Origin: Fimbriimonadales bacterium
GTDB taxonomy: Bacteria > Armatimonadota > Fimbriimonadia > Fimbriimonadales > Fimbriimonadaceae
Assembly (NCBI GenBank): GCA_026392145.1
Contig: JAPLCS010000174.1
Coordinates: 1-6,086, forward strand
DNA length: 6,086 nt
Reading direction: 5' to 3'
The notes below the pieces were generated by a model. That model had not been told where the DNA came from and ran no database searches. It worked only from the letters and a program-made list of their open reading frames with translations. Shown piece after piece: positions 1-6,086 of the stretch. Positions within the stretch are counted from its first letter, which is position 1. Every line of letters begins with the position of its first letter. The position numbers and the translations under genes are program-made.

Positions 1-798
1 CCTGTTGGTCAATGCGTTTGGGTTCATGGTAAGCAAAAGGTTCCGGGTGTGATTGGTCGAAAGGCGATTCACTTATTGAAGGATGAGGAGCGAAAGCGAA
101 AACCTGAGATTGAGGACTTGTGGATTGATATTGGGGTGACCAGTAGAGCTGAAGCGGAGGCATTAGTTTCATTGGGCGACCCGATTACTTATCAGTATGA
201 GTTTCAAATGTTGCAGGGTGACCGAGCAACAGCGCGGGGATTTGATAATAAGATGGGTAGTTTTATTGTCGCTGAAGCGTTGAGGATGCTGAAGGAAGAA
301 GGCGGGCTTGATCCTCAGGTGGGGGTTTATGCGGTGGCAACGGTTCAGGAGGAGATTGGGCTGAGCGGTGCTAAAACCAGTAGCTATTGGATTAACGCTC
401 AGTCGGGACTGGCGGTCGACGTCAATCACGCGATTGATTATCCTTCTGTCAGCAAGACGAAGCATGGTCAGTTGGATATTGGTAAGGGACCGAGCGTGAT
501 GCGCGGTGCGAACGCTAATCCAATTGTCTTTAAGATGATTCGGGAGGCGTGTGATGCGGCTGAAATTCCTTATCAGGTTGATGTGACGGGTGGAGGCACT
601 GGGACTGATGGTAACGCGATGCAACTTAATCGAGCCGGTATGGCGGTTGGAATTGTGGGTGTGCCTTTGAGATACATGCACACTCCGGTCGAATTGTTGA
701 GCCTTTCGGATGTTGAGAATTGTGCGAAGTTGATGGCAGCTTATTGCCGAAGCGTGAAGCCTGATACCGATTTCACACCTCGCTCTTCTGCACGTTGA
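1..798 (+). CDS. M42 family metallopeptidase (glutamyl/cellulase M-type aminopeptidase), 5' end outside window
   Basis: The frame is open from base 1, so the N-terminus lies outside the window; 265 residues are visible. M42 enzymes are di-metal (Zn/Co) aminopeptidases that form large cytoplasmic tetrahedral assemblies and trim peptides. Visible family landmarks, numbered from the first visible residue, are: VPGVIG followed by the HLL..EER stretch (14-36), typical of the substrate-domain boundary; the bridging metal Asp in GFDNKMG (D82); the catalytic base and metal Glu in TVQEEIGLSGA (E117, E118); the metal Asp in LAVDV (D140); GTGTDGNA near 200; and the last metal His in YMHTPVE (H227). The spacing from E118 to D140 to H227 is what I recall for the TET peptidases. 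The first metal His must lie upstream. GTG at 49 could be mistaken for a start, but conserved family sequence continues in frame before it. The C-terminus is normal and is followed by a terminator. The family call is strong; the substrate is not determined. Confidence 0.93.
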   Translation, partial: PVGQCVWVHGKQKVPGVIGRKAIHLLKDEERKRKPEIEDLWIDIGVTSRAEAEALVSLGDPITYQYEFQMLQGDRATARGFDNKMGSFIVAEALRMLKEEGGLDPQVGVYAVATVQEEIGLSGAKTSSYWINAQSGLAVDVNHAIDYPSVSKTKHGQLDIGKGPSVMRGANANPIVFKMIREACDAAEIPYQVDVTGGGTGTDGNAMQLNRAGMAVGIVGVPLRYMHTPVELLSLSDVENCAKLMAAYCRSVKPDTDFTPRSSAR

Positions 799-815
799 TT
801 GTATAAGTATTGATA

Positions 816-855
816 TAGCCTCGCTTTGATTTCAAAGCGGGGCTACAGTGTTTTT
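816..855 (+). terminator. Rho-independent terminator after the M42 peptidase
   Basis: A 13-bp stem pairs 816-828 with 833-845. It includes one G-U wobble, has the 4-nt loop ATTT, and is followed after five bases by a run of five T (851-855). It begins 17 nt after the peptidase stop codon. It makes the peptidase the last gene of its transcript and implies that the next gene has its own promoter downstream, or depends on read-through. Confidence 0.88.
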
Positions 856-883
856 GATTGGCTTCAGACGGGAATCAATGGGT

Positions 884-890
884 AGGTGAG
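884..890 (+). promoter_or_regulatory. Shine-Dalgarno-like AGGTGAG upstream of the TIGR03790 gene
   Basis: AGGTGAG is the best ribosome-binding match before the TIGR03790 gene. It lies 4 nt before GTG 895, which opens a different frame, and 12 nt before ATG 903, which is in the main frame but at a long distance. A second weak match, GAGG at 897-900, lies only 2 nt before ATG 903. The site therefore makes the true start ambiguous. Confidence 0.45.
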
Positions 891-894
891 TATA

Positions 895-945
895 GTGAGG
901 AAATGGTGTTTCCACTGTTTCTCTCTATCGCAGATGTGGCGATGA
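895..945 (+). CDS. Candidate 16-codon leader ORF, or frameshifted signal-peptide start
   Basis: GTG at 895 sits 4 nt after AGGTGAG and opens a 16-codon ORF that reads MRKWCFHC, then FSLSQMWR, then TGA at 943-945. The stop overlaps ATG 942 of the main gene as ATGA, the usual geometry of translational coupling. Alternatively, the basic start (MRK) followed by aromatic and Cys residues could be the true beginning of the neighbour's signal peptide, thrown out of frame by a one-base indel, perhaps in TTCTCTCT near 919-926. No homolog of such a peptide is known to me. It may equally be chance. Confidence 0.2.
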   Translation: MRKWCFHCFSLSQMWR

Positions 946-2090
946 CAAAGCCCATGGCGGTCCAGAAGAGTTCTGAAGCTGATCGCGTGCTTTTATTGAT
1001 GAATTCACAATCTCCGGCTTCTCAGGAAATTGGCGCAGATTATATTCAGAAGCGGGGAATCAAGAATAAGTTAGTGGTAGCGGTGGCGGATTCTGCGGTT
1101 ACTGCACAGAATGAAACTATTGCCTATAAGGAGTTCAGCGAGAAGATCGAGGCTCCTCTTCGAGCCTATTTGAAAACCCACCCCAAGATTGATTTTATTG
1201 TGTTGACGAAGGGACTTCCAATTCGGATTACGGGTGCTCCTGGGCTTGGGTTGAGTAACGTTCAGCCTTCGATGGACAGTTTCATGGCGGCACTTGATTA
1301 TGACAAGAGCCCTGGAGCCATCAAGATTTCGTTGAACGATAGCGGGTTTACGGGGACTGCTTATGCAAACCGGTTCTGGGATGCTAAAACTCGTTTTTCT
1401 CATGCTCAGTACGGTGGCTATTTGGTGACACGACTGGATGGGTACACCGTTGACGATGCAAAACGTTTGACGACTTTTGCTTTGAATGCTGAGGCAAGCA
1501 AACCGAGTGGAAAGATTCTTTTGGATTCGTGTCCATCGTTTGGCTATGCGGAGGTTGCTAAGATGCCGGTGCCGATTTTTAACGGAGTACCCGACCCGAA
1601 GAATGGTGCGAAAGATCTGAATGAGCTTTCTTACAATGCCTATAACGGGGACATGCTGAAGGCGGCCGAATTGTTAGCGCCAAGGAATGTACCGTACATC
1701 TTGGAGAAGACGGATACGTTTGTGCAGGGTAATGGACTGATGGGTTATTGTTCGTGGGGTTCGAATGACTCCCACTTTGATCCTGCCAACTACAAGAAGC
1801 TTCGGTTTGCGGATGGTGGGATTGCAGAGACAGCGGTTTCGACGAGTGCTCGAACGTTTTTGCCGACAACCGGTGGTCAATCTTTGATAGCTGATTTGAT
1901 TAGCCAGCGGGTTACTGGGGTGAAGGGTTATTGCGATGAGCCTTTGTTACAGGCGGTTGCCTCTCCGACGATTCTTTTTGACCGATATACGCGTGGTTGG
2001 AACCTGGCTGAGAGTTTTTATGCCGCGTCACGGTTTGTTGGCTGGGAAGATATTGTGATTGGCGATCCGCTCTGTCGGCCCTATAAATAA
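903..2090 (+). CDS. TIGR03790 family protein (function unknown, exosortase-associated genomes)
   Basis: The function is unknown. The protein matches TIGR03790, which from memory is sporadic across Planctomycetes, Acidobacteria, Verrucomicrobia, Cyanobacteria and some Proteobacteria and occurs only in species carrying exosortase (a protein-sorting transpeptidase). Landmarks, numbered from ATG 903 (395 aa), are: RVLLLMNSQS (28-37); EIGADYIQKRGI (42-53); IDFIVLTKGLPIRI (96-109); YLVTRLDG (174-180 region); GYCSWGSND (281-289); STSARTF and GQSLIADLI (about 313-333); GVKGYCDEPLL (339-349); and the C-terminal GWEDIVIGDPLCRPY (380-394). Family members I recall begin with a signal peptide. Here the N-terminus (VFPLFLSIADVA) has a short hydrophobic run without preceding basic residues, so export is uncertain. 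Start: TTG 858 also opens this frame but abuts the terminator T-run and is unlikely. ATG 903 is chosen, and ATG 942 is possible. It appears to be a single-gene transcript between two terminators. Confidence 0.85.
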   Translation: MVFPLFLSIADVAMTKPMAVQKSSEADRVLLLMNSQSPASQEIGADYIQKRGIKNKLVVAVADSAVTAQNETIAYKEFSEKIEAPLRAYLKTHPKIDFIVLTKGLPIRITGAPGLGLSNVQPSMDSFMAALDYDKSPGAIKISLNDSGFTGTAYANRFWDAKTRFSHAQYGGYLVTRLDGYTVDDAKRLTTFALNAEASKPSGKILLDSCPSFGYAEVAKMPVPIFNGVPDPKNGAKDLNELSYNAYNGDMLKAAELLAPRNVPYILEKTDTFVQGNGLMGYCSWGSNDSHFDPANYKKLRFADGGIAETAVSTSARTFLPTTGGQSLIADLISQRVTGVKGYCDEPLLQAVASPTILFDRYTRGWNLAESFYAASRFVGWEDIVIGDPLCRPYK

Positions 2091-2116
2091 AGTTCCTTTG
2101 AGTTGTTCTTGACCAC

Positions 2117-2150
2117 AAAAGCCCCGATTCTCTTGCGAGTCGGGGCTTTT
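2117..2150. terminator. Bidirectional intrinsic terminator between convergent genes
   Basis: AAAAGCCCCGA (2117-2127) is the exact reverse complement of TCGGGGCTTTT (2140-2150). Three further inner pairs (TTC with GAG, including a T-G wobble) leave a 6-nt loop, TCTTGC. A-run and T-run flanks on both sides allow termination of the TIGR03790 gene (stop 2090) on the + strand and of aconitase (stop 2186) on the - strand. Confidence 0.9.
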
Positions 2151-2185
2151 GTTTTGGACTATTAGGATGTTTAGGGAGAGGATGT

Positions 2186-4897
2186 TTACAGAAGTGACCG
2201 GAGAACGTATTGAAGGATTCCGCCGTGGACGTAGTACTGAACCTCCTGCGGGGTGTCAATTCGGACTCGGACTTTTATTTCCTTTGTTGAACCGTCGGTT
2301 CCGGACGCTTTCATGGTGAGGATTTTGCCGTTGGCGAATCCGTTTGAGATCGCTTCAGAGAGACCTACCAAATCGAAGGTTTCGTGGCCGGTGAGCCCGA
2401 GGGACTCTTTTGATTCACCGTCAACGAATTCCATAGGCAGGACACCCATGCCAACAAGGTTGGAGCGGTGAATTCTCTCGAACGATTGAGCCAGCACGGC
2501 TCGAACGCCGAGCATGAAGGTTCCTTTTGCCGCCCAGTCTCGGCTGGAGCCTGATCCGTATTCCTTACCTGCAATTACGATGAGCGGAGTTCCGGACGCC
2601 TTGTACTTCATGGCGGCATCGTAGATGAACTCCACTTCGCCAGTCGGTAGGTAGGTGGTGTAGCCACCCTCGGTACCAGGAGCGAGTTGGTTACGTAGCC
2701 GAATGTTTGCGAAGGTTCCTCGCACCATGACATCATCGTTGCCTCGCCTTGAGCCGTAGCTGTTGAACATTTTGGGTTCGACGCCTCGGTCCATCAGGAA
2801 TTTGCCACCTGGAGTGTTTGCCTTGATAGCCCCCGCTGGTGAGATGTGGTCGGTGGTGATGGAGTCACCGAGGAGGGCGAGTGCGCTCATACCGTGGAGG
2901 TCTGCCACTGTTGTCGGGGCAGCTGCGGGCATGCCGTCAAAGTACGGTGGATTCTTGATGTAGGTGGAGTTTGCGTCCCAGCCAAAGGTTTCTGAGCCTT
3001 CGACTCCGATTGCTTGCCACTTTTCATCTCCTTTGAATACGTCAGCGTAGTTCTTGTTAAACAGGCTTGTAGTGACCGCTCCTGCAACGGCTTCTGCTAC
3101 TTCGTGCTGAGTTGGCCAGATGTCCTTGAGGAACACGGGATTACCCTCTTTATCGTTGCCAAGAGGCTCTGATTGAAGGTCAATGTTGATGGTTCCTGCG
3201 AGTGCGTATGCAACGACCAAGGGGGGAGACATCAAGTAGTTTGCCTTGATATCTTGGTTGATTCTGCCTTCGAAGTTTCGGTTGCCTGAAAGTACCGAGC
3301 AGACAACAAGTTGCTCATCGTTTACTTTTTGGCTGATGGCGGCAGGGAGTGGGCCGGAGTTACCAATACAGGTGGTGCAGCCGTAACCCACAATATGGAA
3401 GTTGAGAGCTTCCATGTACTGCATTAGTCCCGCCGCGTGGTAGATGTCACCGGCGACTCGTGAGCCAGGTGCCAGTGAAGTTTTCACCCATGGCTTGACG
3501 TCAAGACCTTTTTCGACGGCTTTTTTGGCGACGAGGCCAGCCGCAAGAAGCACGCTTGGATTTGACGTGTTGGTACATGACGTGATGGCTGCCACGACGA
3601 CCGCGCCATGTTGCAAATCATTTGCTGAGGCGTTGGCTTCGTTTTCAGCTTCAGTCGGAGCTTCAAACTTGGTTTGTTCTCCTGCTTTTGCCGATGAGGT
3701 GGTTGCGAATTGATCCTTGAAGGTCGTTTGGAAGTTCGTTCGGACATCGGGGAGCAACAGTCGGTCTTGTGGTCGTTTTGGACCGGCGACGCTTGGGAGT
3801 ACGGTGCTGAGATCGAGTTCGAGCGTGTCGGTGAATTCCGGATCGGTTGCACCTGGTTCCCAGAAAAGACCTTGTGCTTTGAAGTAGTCCTCGGTGAGTT
3901 GGATTTGCTCCTCACTTCTGCCAGTAAGTCTCATGTACTTGAGAGCTTCGGCATCGACTGGGAAGATTCCGCAGGTTGCTCCGTACTCAGGCGCCATATT
4001 TGCGATGGTGGCTCGGTCGGCGAGTGGCATGGTTTCGAGGCCAGGTCCGAAGAATTCGACGAATTTACCGACGACTCCTTTGGCTCGGAGCATTTGGGTG
4101 ACGGTTAGAACGAGGTCGGTTGCGGTGGTACCTTCGCTGAGCTTGCCTGTGAGTTTGAACCCGATTACGTGGGGAATGAGCATGGTGACGGGCTGGCCTA
4201 GCATGGCTGCTTCCGCTTCAATTCCGCCGACGCCCCAGCCAAGGACGCCGAGTCCGTTGATCATTGTGGTATGGCTGTCTGTACCTACGAGAGTGTCTGG
4301 ATAGGCGACTCCTTCGGGATTGACAAAGGTGACTCGGGCAAGGTTTTCCAAATTGACTTGGTGGACGATTCCCGTGTTCGGTGGAACAACCCGGAAGTTG
4401 GAGAGGGCTTTTTGACCCCATTTGAGGAACTCGTATCGTTCGTTGTTTCGTTCGAATTCGAGGTCGCGGTTGATGAGGAGGGCGGCATCGCTTCCGTAGG
4501 CATCGACTTGCACGCTGTGGTCGATGACGAGTTCAACGGGTTGGAGCGGGTTGATTTTCTTGGGGTCACCGCCGAGTTTTGCCATAGCATCTCGCATCGC
4601 GGCAAGGTCCACTACGCAGGGGACGCCGGTGAAGTCTTGGAGAATCACTCGGGCAGGAGTGAATGAAATTTCTTTGGAGGGTTCTTCTTTTGAGTTCCAG
4701 TTGAGGAGGGCTTCGATGTCGGCTTGGAAAACTGATTTGTTGTTTTCGGTTCGGAGCAGGATTTCAAGAAGAATTCGGAGCGAGTAAGGCAGTCTCTTGA
4801 CATTAAAACCTTTTTCTTCGAGTGCTTTGAGCGAATAGTAGGTGTAGCTCTTTCCGTTTGACTCCAGCGTGCGTTTGGTGTTCAGGCTATTCAGCAT
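2186..4897 (-). CDS. acnA: Aconitate hydratase A (aconitase)
   Basis: It interconverts citrate and isocitrate through cis-aconitate in the TCA cycle, in the cytoplasm, using a [4Fe-4S] cluster. The 903 aa length is normal for AcnA/IRP1-type aconitases. Domains 1-3 span about 60-570. They include [13 protein letters not shown] (205-217), the [17 protein letters not shown] stretch (220-236), the cluster Cys in AITSCTN (C441), the pair in [13 protein letters not shown] (C507, C510), and the substrate-binding Arg segment SGNRNFEGR (537-545). A linker leads to [15 protein letters not shown] (675-689) and the swivel domain with YGSGSSRDW (780-788), which holds the catalytic Ser (probably S784) and Arg (R786). 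The C-terminus [20 protein letters not shown] is the AcnA signature. No key residue is missing. The ATG start has GGAG five nt upstream. It is the last gene of a probable - strand operon, 83 nt after the cupin isomerase. Domain order and length exclude AcnB, and a 2-methylcitrate-specific AcnD is less likely. Confidence 0.97.
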   Translation of the reverse strand: MLNSLNTKRTLESNGKSYTYYSLKALEEKGFNVKRLPYSLRILLEILLRTENNKSVFQADIEALLNWNSKEEPSKEISFTPARVILQDFTGVPCVVDLAAMRDAMAKLGGDPKKINPLQPVELVIDHSVQVDAYGSDAALLINRDLEFERNNERYEFLKWGQKALSNFRVVPPNTGIVHQVNLENLARVTFVNPEGVAYPDTLVGTDSHTTMINGLGVLGWGVGGIEAEAAMLGQPVTMLIPHVIGFKLTGKLSEGTTATDLVLTVTQMLRAKGVVGKFVEFFGPGLETMPLADRATIANMAPEYGATCGIFPVDAEALKYMRLTGRSEEQIQLTEDYFKAQGLFWEPGATDPEFTDTLELDLSTVLPSVAGPKRPQDRLLLPDVRTNFQTTFKDQFATTSSAKAGEQTKFEAPTEAENEANASANDLQHGAVVVAAITSCTNTSNPSVLLAAGLVAKKAVEKGLDVKPWVKTSLAPGSRVAGDIYHAAGLMQYMEALNFHIVGYGCTTCIGNSGPLPAAISQKVNDEQLVVCSVLSGNRNFEGRINQDIKANYLMSPPLVVAYALAGTINIDLQSEPLGNDKEGNPVFLKDIWPTQHEVAEAVAGAVTTSLFNKNYADVFKGDEKWQAIGVEGSETFGWDANSTYIKNPPYFDGMPAAAPTTVADLHGMSALALLGDSITTDHISPAGAIKANTPGGKFLMDRGVEPKMFNSYGSRRGNDDVMVRGTFANIRLRNQLAPGTEGGYTTYLPTGEVEFIYDAAMKYKASGTPLIVIAGKEYGSGSSRDWAAKGTFMLGVRAVLAQSFERIHRSNLVGMGVLPMEFVDGESKESLGLTGHETFDLVGLSEAISNGFANGKILTMKASGTDGSTKEIKVRVRIDTPQEVQYYVHGGILQYVLRSLL

Positions 4898-4902
4898 TGA
4901 TT

Positions 4903-4906
4903 CTCC
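4903..4906 (-). promoter_or_regulatory. Shine-Dalgarno of acnA, inside a possible hairpin
   Basis: On the - strand GGAG lies 5 nt before the acnA ATG (4897), which supports that start. The sequence TTGATTC (4928-4922 read on the - strand) can pair perfectly with GAATCAA (4903-4897). That would cover the last G of the SD, the spacer and the A of the start codon. A second GATTC in between could compete for the same partner. Confidence 0.6.
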
Positions 4907-4927
4907 GACGGGAATCTCTTGGAATCA

Positions 4928-4950
4928 AGTTCAAAAGAGAGTTCAAAGAG
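4928..4950. repeat. Tandem 12/11-bp direct repeat upstream of acnA
   Basis: AGTTCAAAAGAG (4928-4939) is followed directly by AGTTCAAAGAG (4940-4950), two copies differing by one A. It lies in the 83-nt gap between the isomerase and aconitase genes, 31 nt before the acnA start. It could be a protein-binding site or simple slippage. No known operator is recognised. Confidence 0.4.
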
Positions 4951-4980
4951 CGTCCGTAGTGTCCGATAAGGATACCTTCT

Positions 4981-5532
4981 TTATGCCTTATGAGATGATT
5001 TGAGGACAGGTTGAAATACGGTGCCAGATTCAATACTTTCGTAGTCATGGCCGCAGTCCGCTGGCCAACTGCACCAGAAAATAAGGGGCTCGGTTCCAGT
5101 GTTGATGGTTCGGTGTGCGAGGCTGCCATCGATGTAATAGGTGACGCCGGGGGCTAGGTCGACTGAACTTTGGTTGCCCAATCTGTCTGCGAGCAAGAGT
5201 AATCCTTTACCCTTGGCGACGATGATGAGTTCGCCGTGGGTTGGCTGGGTGTGAAAGTGCCCTCGGGTCATGAAGAATTCACCATTGACATCTCCCGGAA
5301 AGAGGGTGGTTGATGCCCAGAGGACAGCACCAGTTGTGCCGTCGGGGCGACAAAACCAACTTTGGGTTTGATAGACAATCTGGTTGGCAGGTGCATTGTG
5401 TGTATTCACGTCATCGGCTTGGTAGGAGTGCCAGTAAGGACCGAGATCTGATACGGTTTTTGATCCGTGGACGATGGGTGTGGTGTCGTCTTGGGGAATT
5501 AGATTGCCGGTTTCCCAATCGGTGAAGATCAT
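4981..5532 (-). CDS. pgiA: Cupin-type (archaeal-type) glucose-6-phosphate isomerase
   Basis: It interconverts glucose 6-phosphate and fructose 6-phosphate in glycolysis/gluconeogenesis, in the cytoplasm. It belongs to the metal-dependent cupin isomerases (Pfam GPI, PF06560), unrelated in fold to the usual bacterial Pgi. Numbered from ATG 5532 (183 aa), the early DWETG (5-9) matches the DFETG start of the Pyrococcus enzyme. The cupin metal ligands are in FMTRGHFH (H92, H94), then E101 in THGELI, and H140 in LAHRTIN. The H-x-H-x6-E spacing and the distance to the last His agree with the Pyrococcus furiosus enzyme (H88, H90, E97, H136, from memory). The C-terminal PADCGHDY corresponds to PADAGHDY. 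An in-frame GTG at 5550 would add six residues. Neither start has a clear SD, and ATG is preferred. It lies 27 nt after the upstream gene, which suggests an operon. Activity is inferred from motifs; some bacterial cupins of this group remain untested. Confidence 0.9.
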   Translation of the reverse strand: MIFTDWETGNLIPQDDTTPIVHGSKTVSDLGPYWHSYQADDVNTHNAPANQIVYQTQSWFCRPDGTTGAVLWASTTLFPGDVNGEFFMTRGHFHTQPTHGELIIVAKGKGLLLLADRLGNQSSVDLAPGVTYYIDGSLAHRTINTGTEPLIFWCSWPADCGHDYESIESGTVFQPVLKSSHKA

Positions 5533-5559
5533 TCTTTGATTAAGGCACACTGCAATAGT

Positions 5560-6086
5560 TTATCTTTGGGATGAATCACTAGTGTCGCCATTGTATAGAT
5601 TTGATTTGGAGTTCTGCTTTCTAAGAATATTTCTGTTAAAAGTCTTCTTAGCTGCCGATTTTGCCTGTCGAAATACTCCATCGTCTATTGATGCCTCTAT
5701 GTTTTCGATATCTGACTGTCGAGACCAAATGTTTGTATCTCCTGTCGCAAACAATCTGGGTTCATCATGAAACCACTCGTTGCTTAGTAGTTGCCACTCG
5801 CTAGTGCGGGATGTACGGTAATCAATTTTGGTTTGATATTTCCTGTAGACAATCATTTCATACTTGGAATCAATTTTCGTTCCATATTTATTTTTAGATG
5901 CCACAACCCCCTTGATCTTAAATCTCCCATAGGACAATGCTTGAACAACTTCAGCGCTAACAGAGTCAGCATCTCTAGGCGTCATCAGATACTCCTTAAT
6001 GAATTTTTTATCCTCCTCCGCTGACTCTTGTGCATCTGGTGGATAGAATGAGCCCATCTCATACTTTATTGGTAACTCTACAGGGA
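5560..6086 (-). CDS. Hypothetical protein, AT-rich, N-terminus outside window
   Basis: I do not recognise this family. The frame is open to the window edge, with residues PVELPIKYE before the first visible Met (6057), so the gene probably starts further upstream; 174 residues are visible. Met 6057 lacks a good SD but cannot be excluded as the start. The protein is hydrophilic with no membrane segment in view. It has an acidic stretch (ESAEEDKKFIKEYL), then a segment rich in Lys, Tyr and beta-prone residues (FKIKGVVASKNKYGTKIDSKYEMIVYRK in two adjoining runs), a Trp-containing SEWQLLSNEWFHDEP region, and a basic, Asn/Ser-rich tail after AKSAAKKTF that looks disordered. Hand counts on five 60-base lines give about 41% G+C against 50% or more in aconitase, so composition differs from its neighbours. 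Its stop lies just before the isomerase (9 or 27 nt), which suggests co-transcription. Confidence 0.7.
   Translation of the reverse strand, partial: PVELPIKYEMGSFYPPDAQESAEEDKKFIKEYLMTPRDADSVSAEVVQALSYGRFKIKGVVASKNKYGTKIDSKYEMIVYRKYQTKIDYRTSRTSEWQLLSNEWFHDEPRLFATGDTNIWSRQSDIENIEASIDDGVFRQAKSAAKKTFNRNILRKQNSKSNLYNGDTSDSSQR

Noticed and set aside
169..681. Long - strand open frame (170 codons) opposite the M42 peptidase
   Set aside because: It is fully antisense to conserved peptidase motifs, its product has no recognisable family features, and it has no RBS. It is a shadow frame.
858..902. TTG 858 as the start of the TIGR03790 gene
   Set aside because: It lies 2 nt after the terminator T-run with no SD, and the 15 extra residues are not family-like.
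1912..2259. - strand frame running from the acnA end across the terminator into the TIGR03790 gene
   Set aside because: It would cross the strong hairpin at 2117-2150 and both gene ends. Its low-complexity Ser/Pro/Arg/His composition argues against a real protein.
3484..3915. Long alternate - strand frame (143 codons) within acnA
   Set aside because: It overlaps the conserved aconitase coding sequence in another frame, and its Ser/Pro/Arg/Lys-rich product is typical of frame-shadow translation.
3710..4304. Two + strand open frames opposite acnA
   Set aside because: Both lie antisense to unbroken aconitase domains, and neither product shows a recognisable motif.
4897..4928. Eukaryote-like iron-responsive element at the acnA leader
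   Set aside because: The CAGUGN apical loop and bulged C of an IRE are absent; only a simple weak inverted repeat is present.
4967..4990. Hairpin TAAGG...CCTTA at the end of pgiA as a terminator
   Set aside because: The stem is only 5 bp plus a bulged extension, overlaps the stop codon and has no G+C-rich core or clear T-run on the - strand.

Overview
The window is ordinary bacterial chromosome: two genes on the + strand facing three on the - strand, with a bidirectional terminator between the two sets. I see no mobile element, CRISPR array, tRNA or rRNA. Base composition is mid-range (about 50-55% G+C in the parts of the aconitase gene I counted by hand) and falls to about 41% in the last gene. 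The families suggest a bacterium from the Planctomycetota, Armatimonadota, Acidobacteriota or Verrucomicrobiota rather than a proteobacterium. The main pointer is a TIGR03790-family protein, a patchily distributed family that I recall as restricted to genomes encoding exosortase. The lineage call is inference only.

Layout: 1-798 (+) is the 3' part of an M42-family metallo-aminopeptidase, closed by a strong intrinsic terminator at 816-855. From about 903 to 2090 (+) is a TIGR03790-family protein of unknown function, whose 5' end is odd: the best Shine-Dalgarno serves an out-of-frame 16-codon ORF that ends in an ATGA overlap with an internal ATG of the gene. A hairpin at 2117-2150 terminates transcription from both sides. 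On the - strand, in transcription order, are an AT-rich unrecognised gene cut by the window edge (6086-5560), a cupin-type (archaeal-type) glucose-6-phosphate isomerase (5532-4981) and a full-length aconitase A (4897-2186).

The - strand genes are close together (9-27 nt, then 83 nt) with no clear terminator between them, so they may form one operon. Isomerase and aconitase are both central carbon enzymes (glycolysis entry and the TCA cycle), but they do not act in consecutive steps. The + strand genes appear to be separate transcription units.

I do not find a clear undescribed multi-gene system. The points most worth a second look are the irregular 5' end of the TIGR03790 gene, the cupin-type isomerase in a bacterial context, the compositionally distinct orphan gene, and a possible hairpin over the aconitase ribosome binding site.
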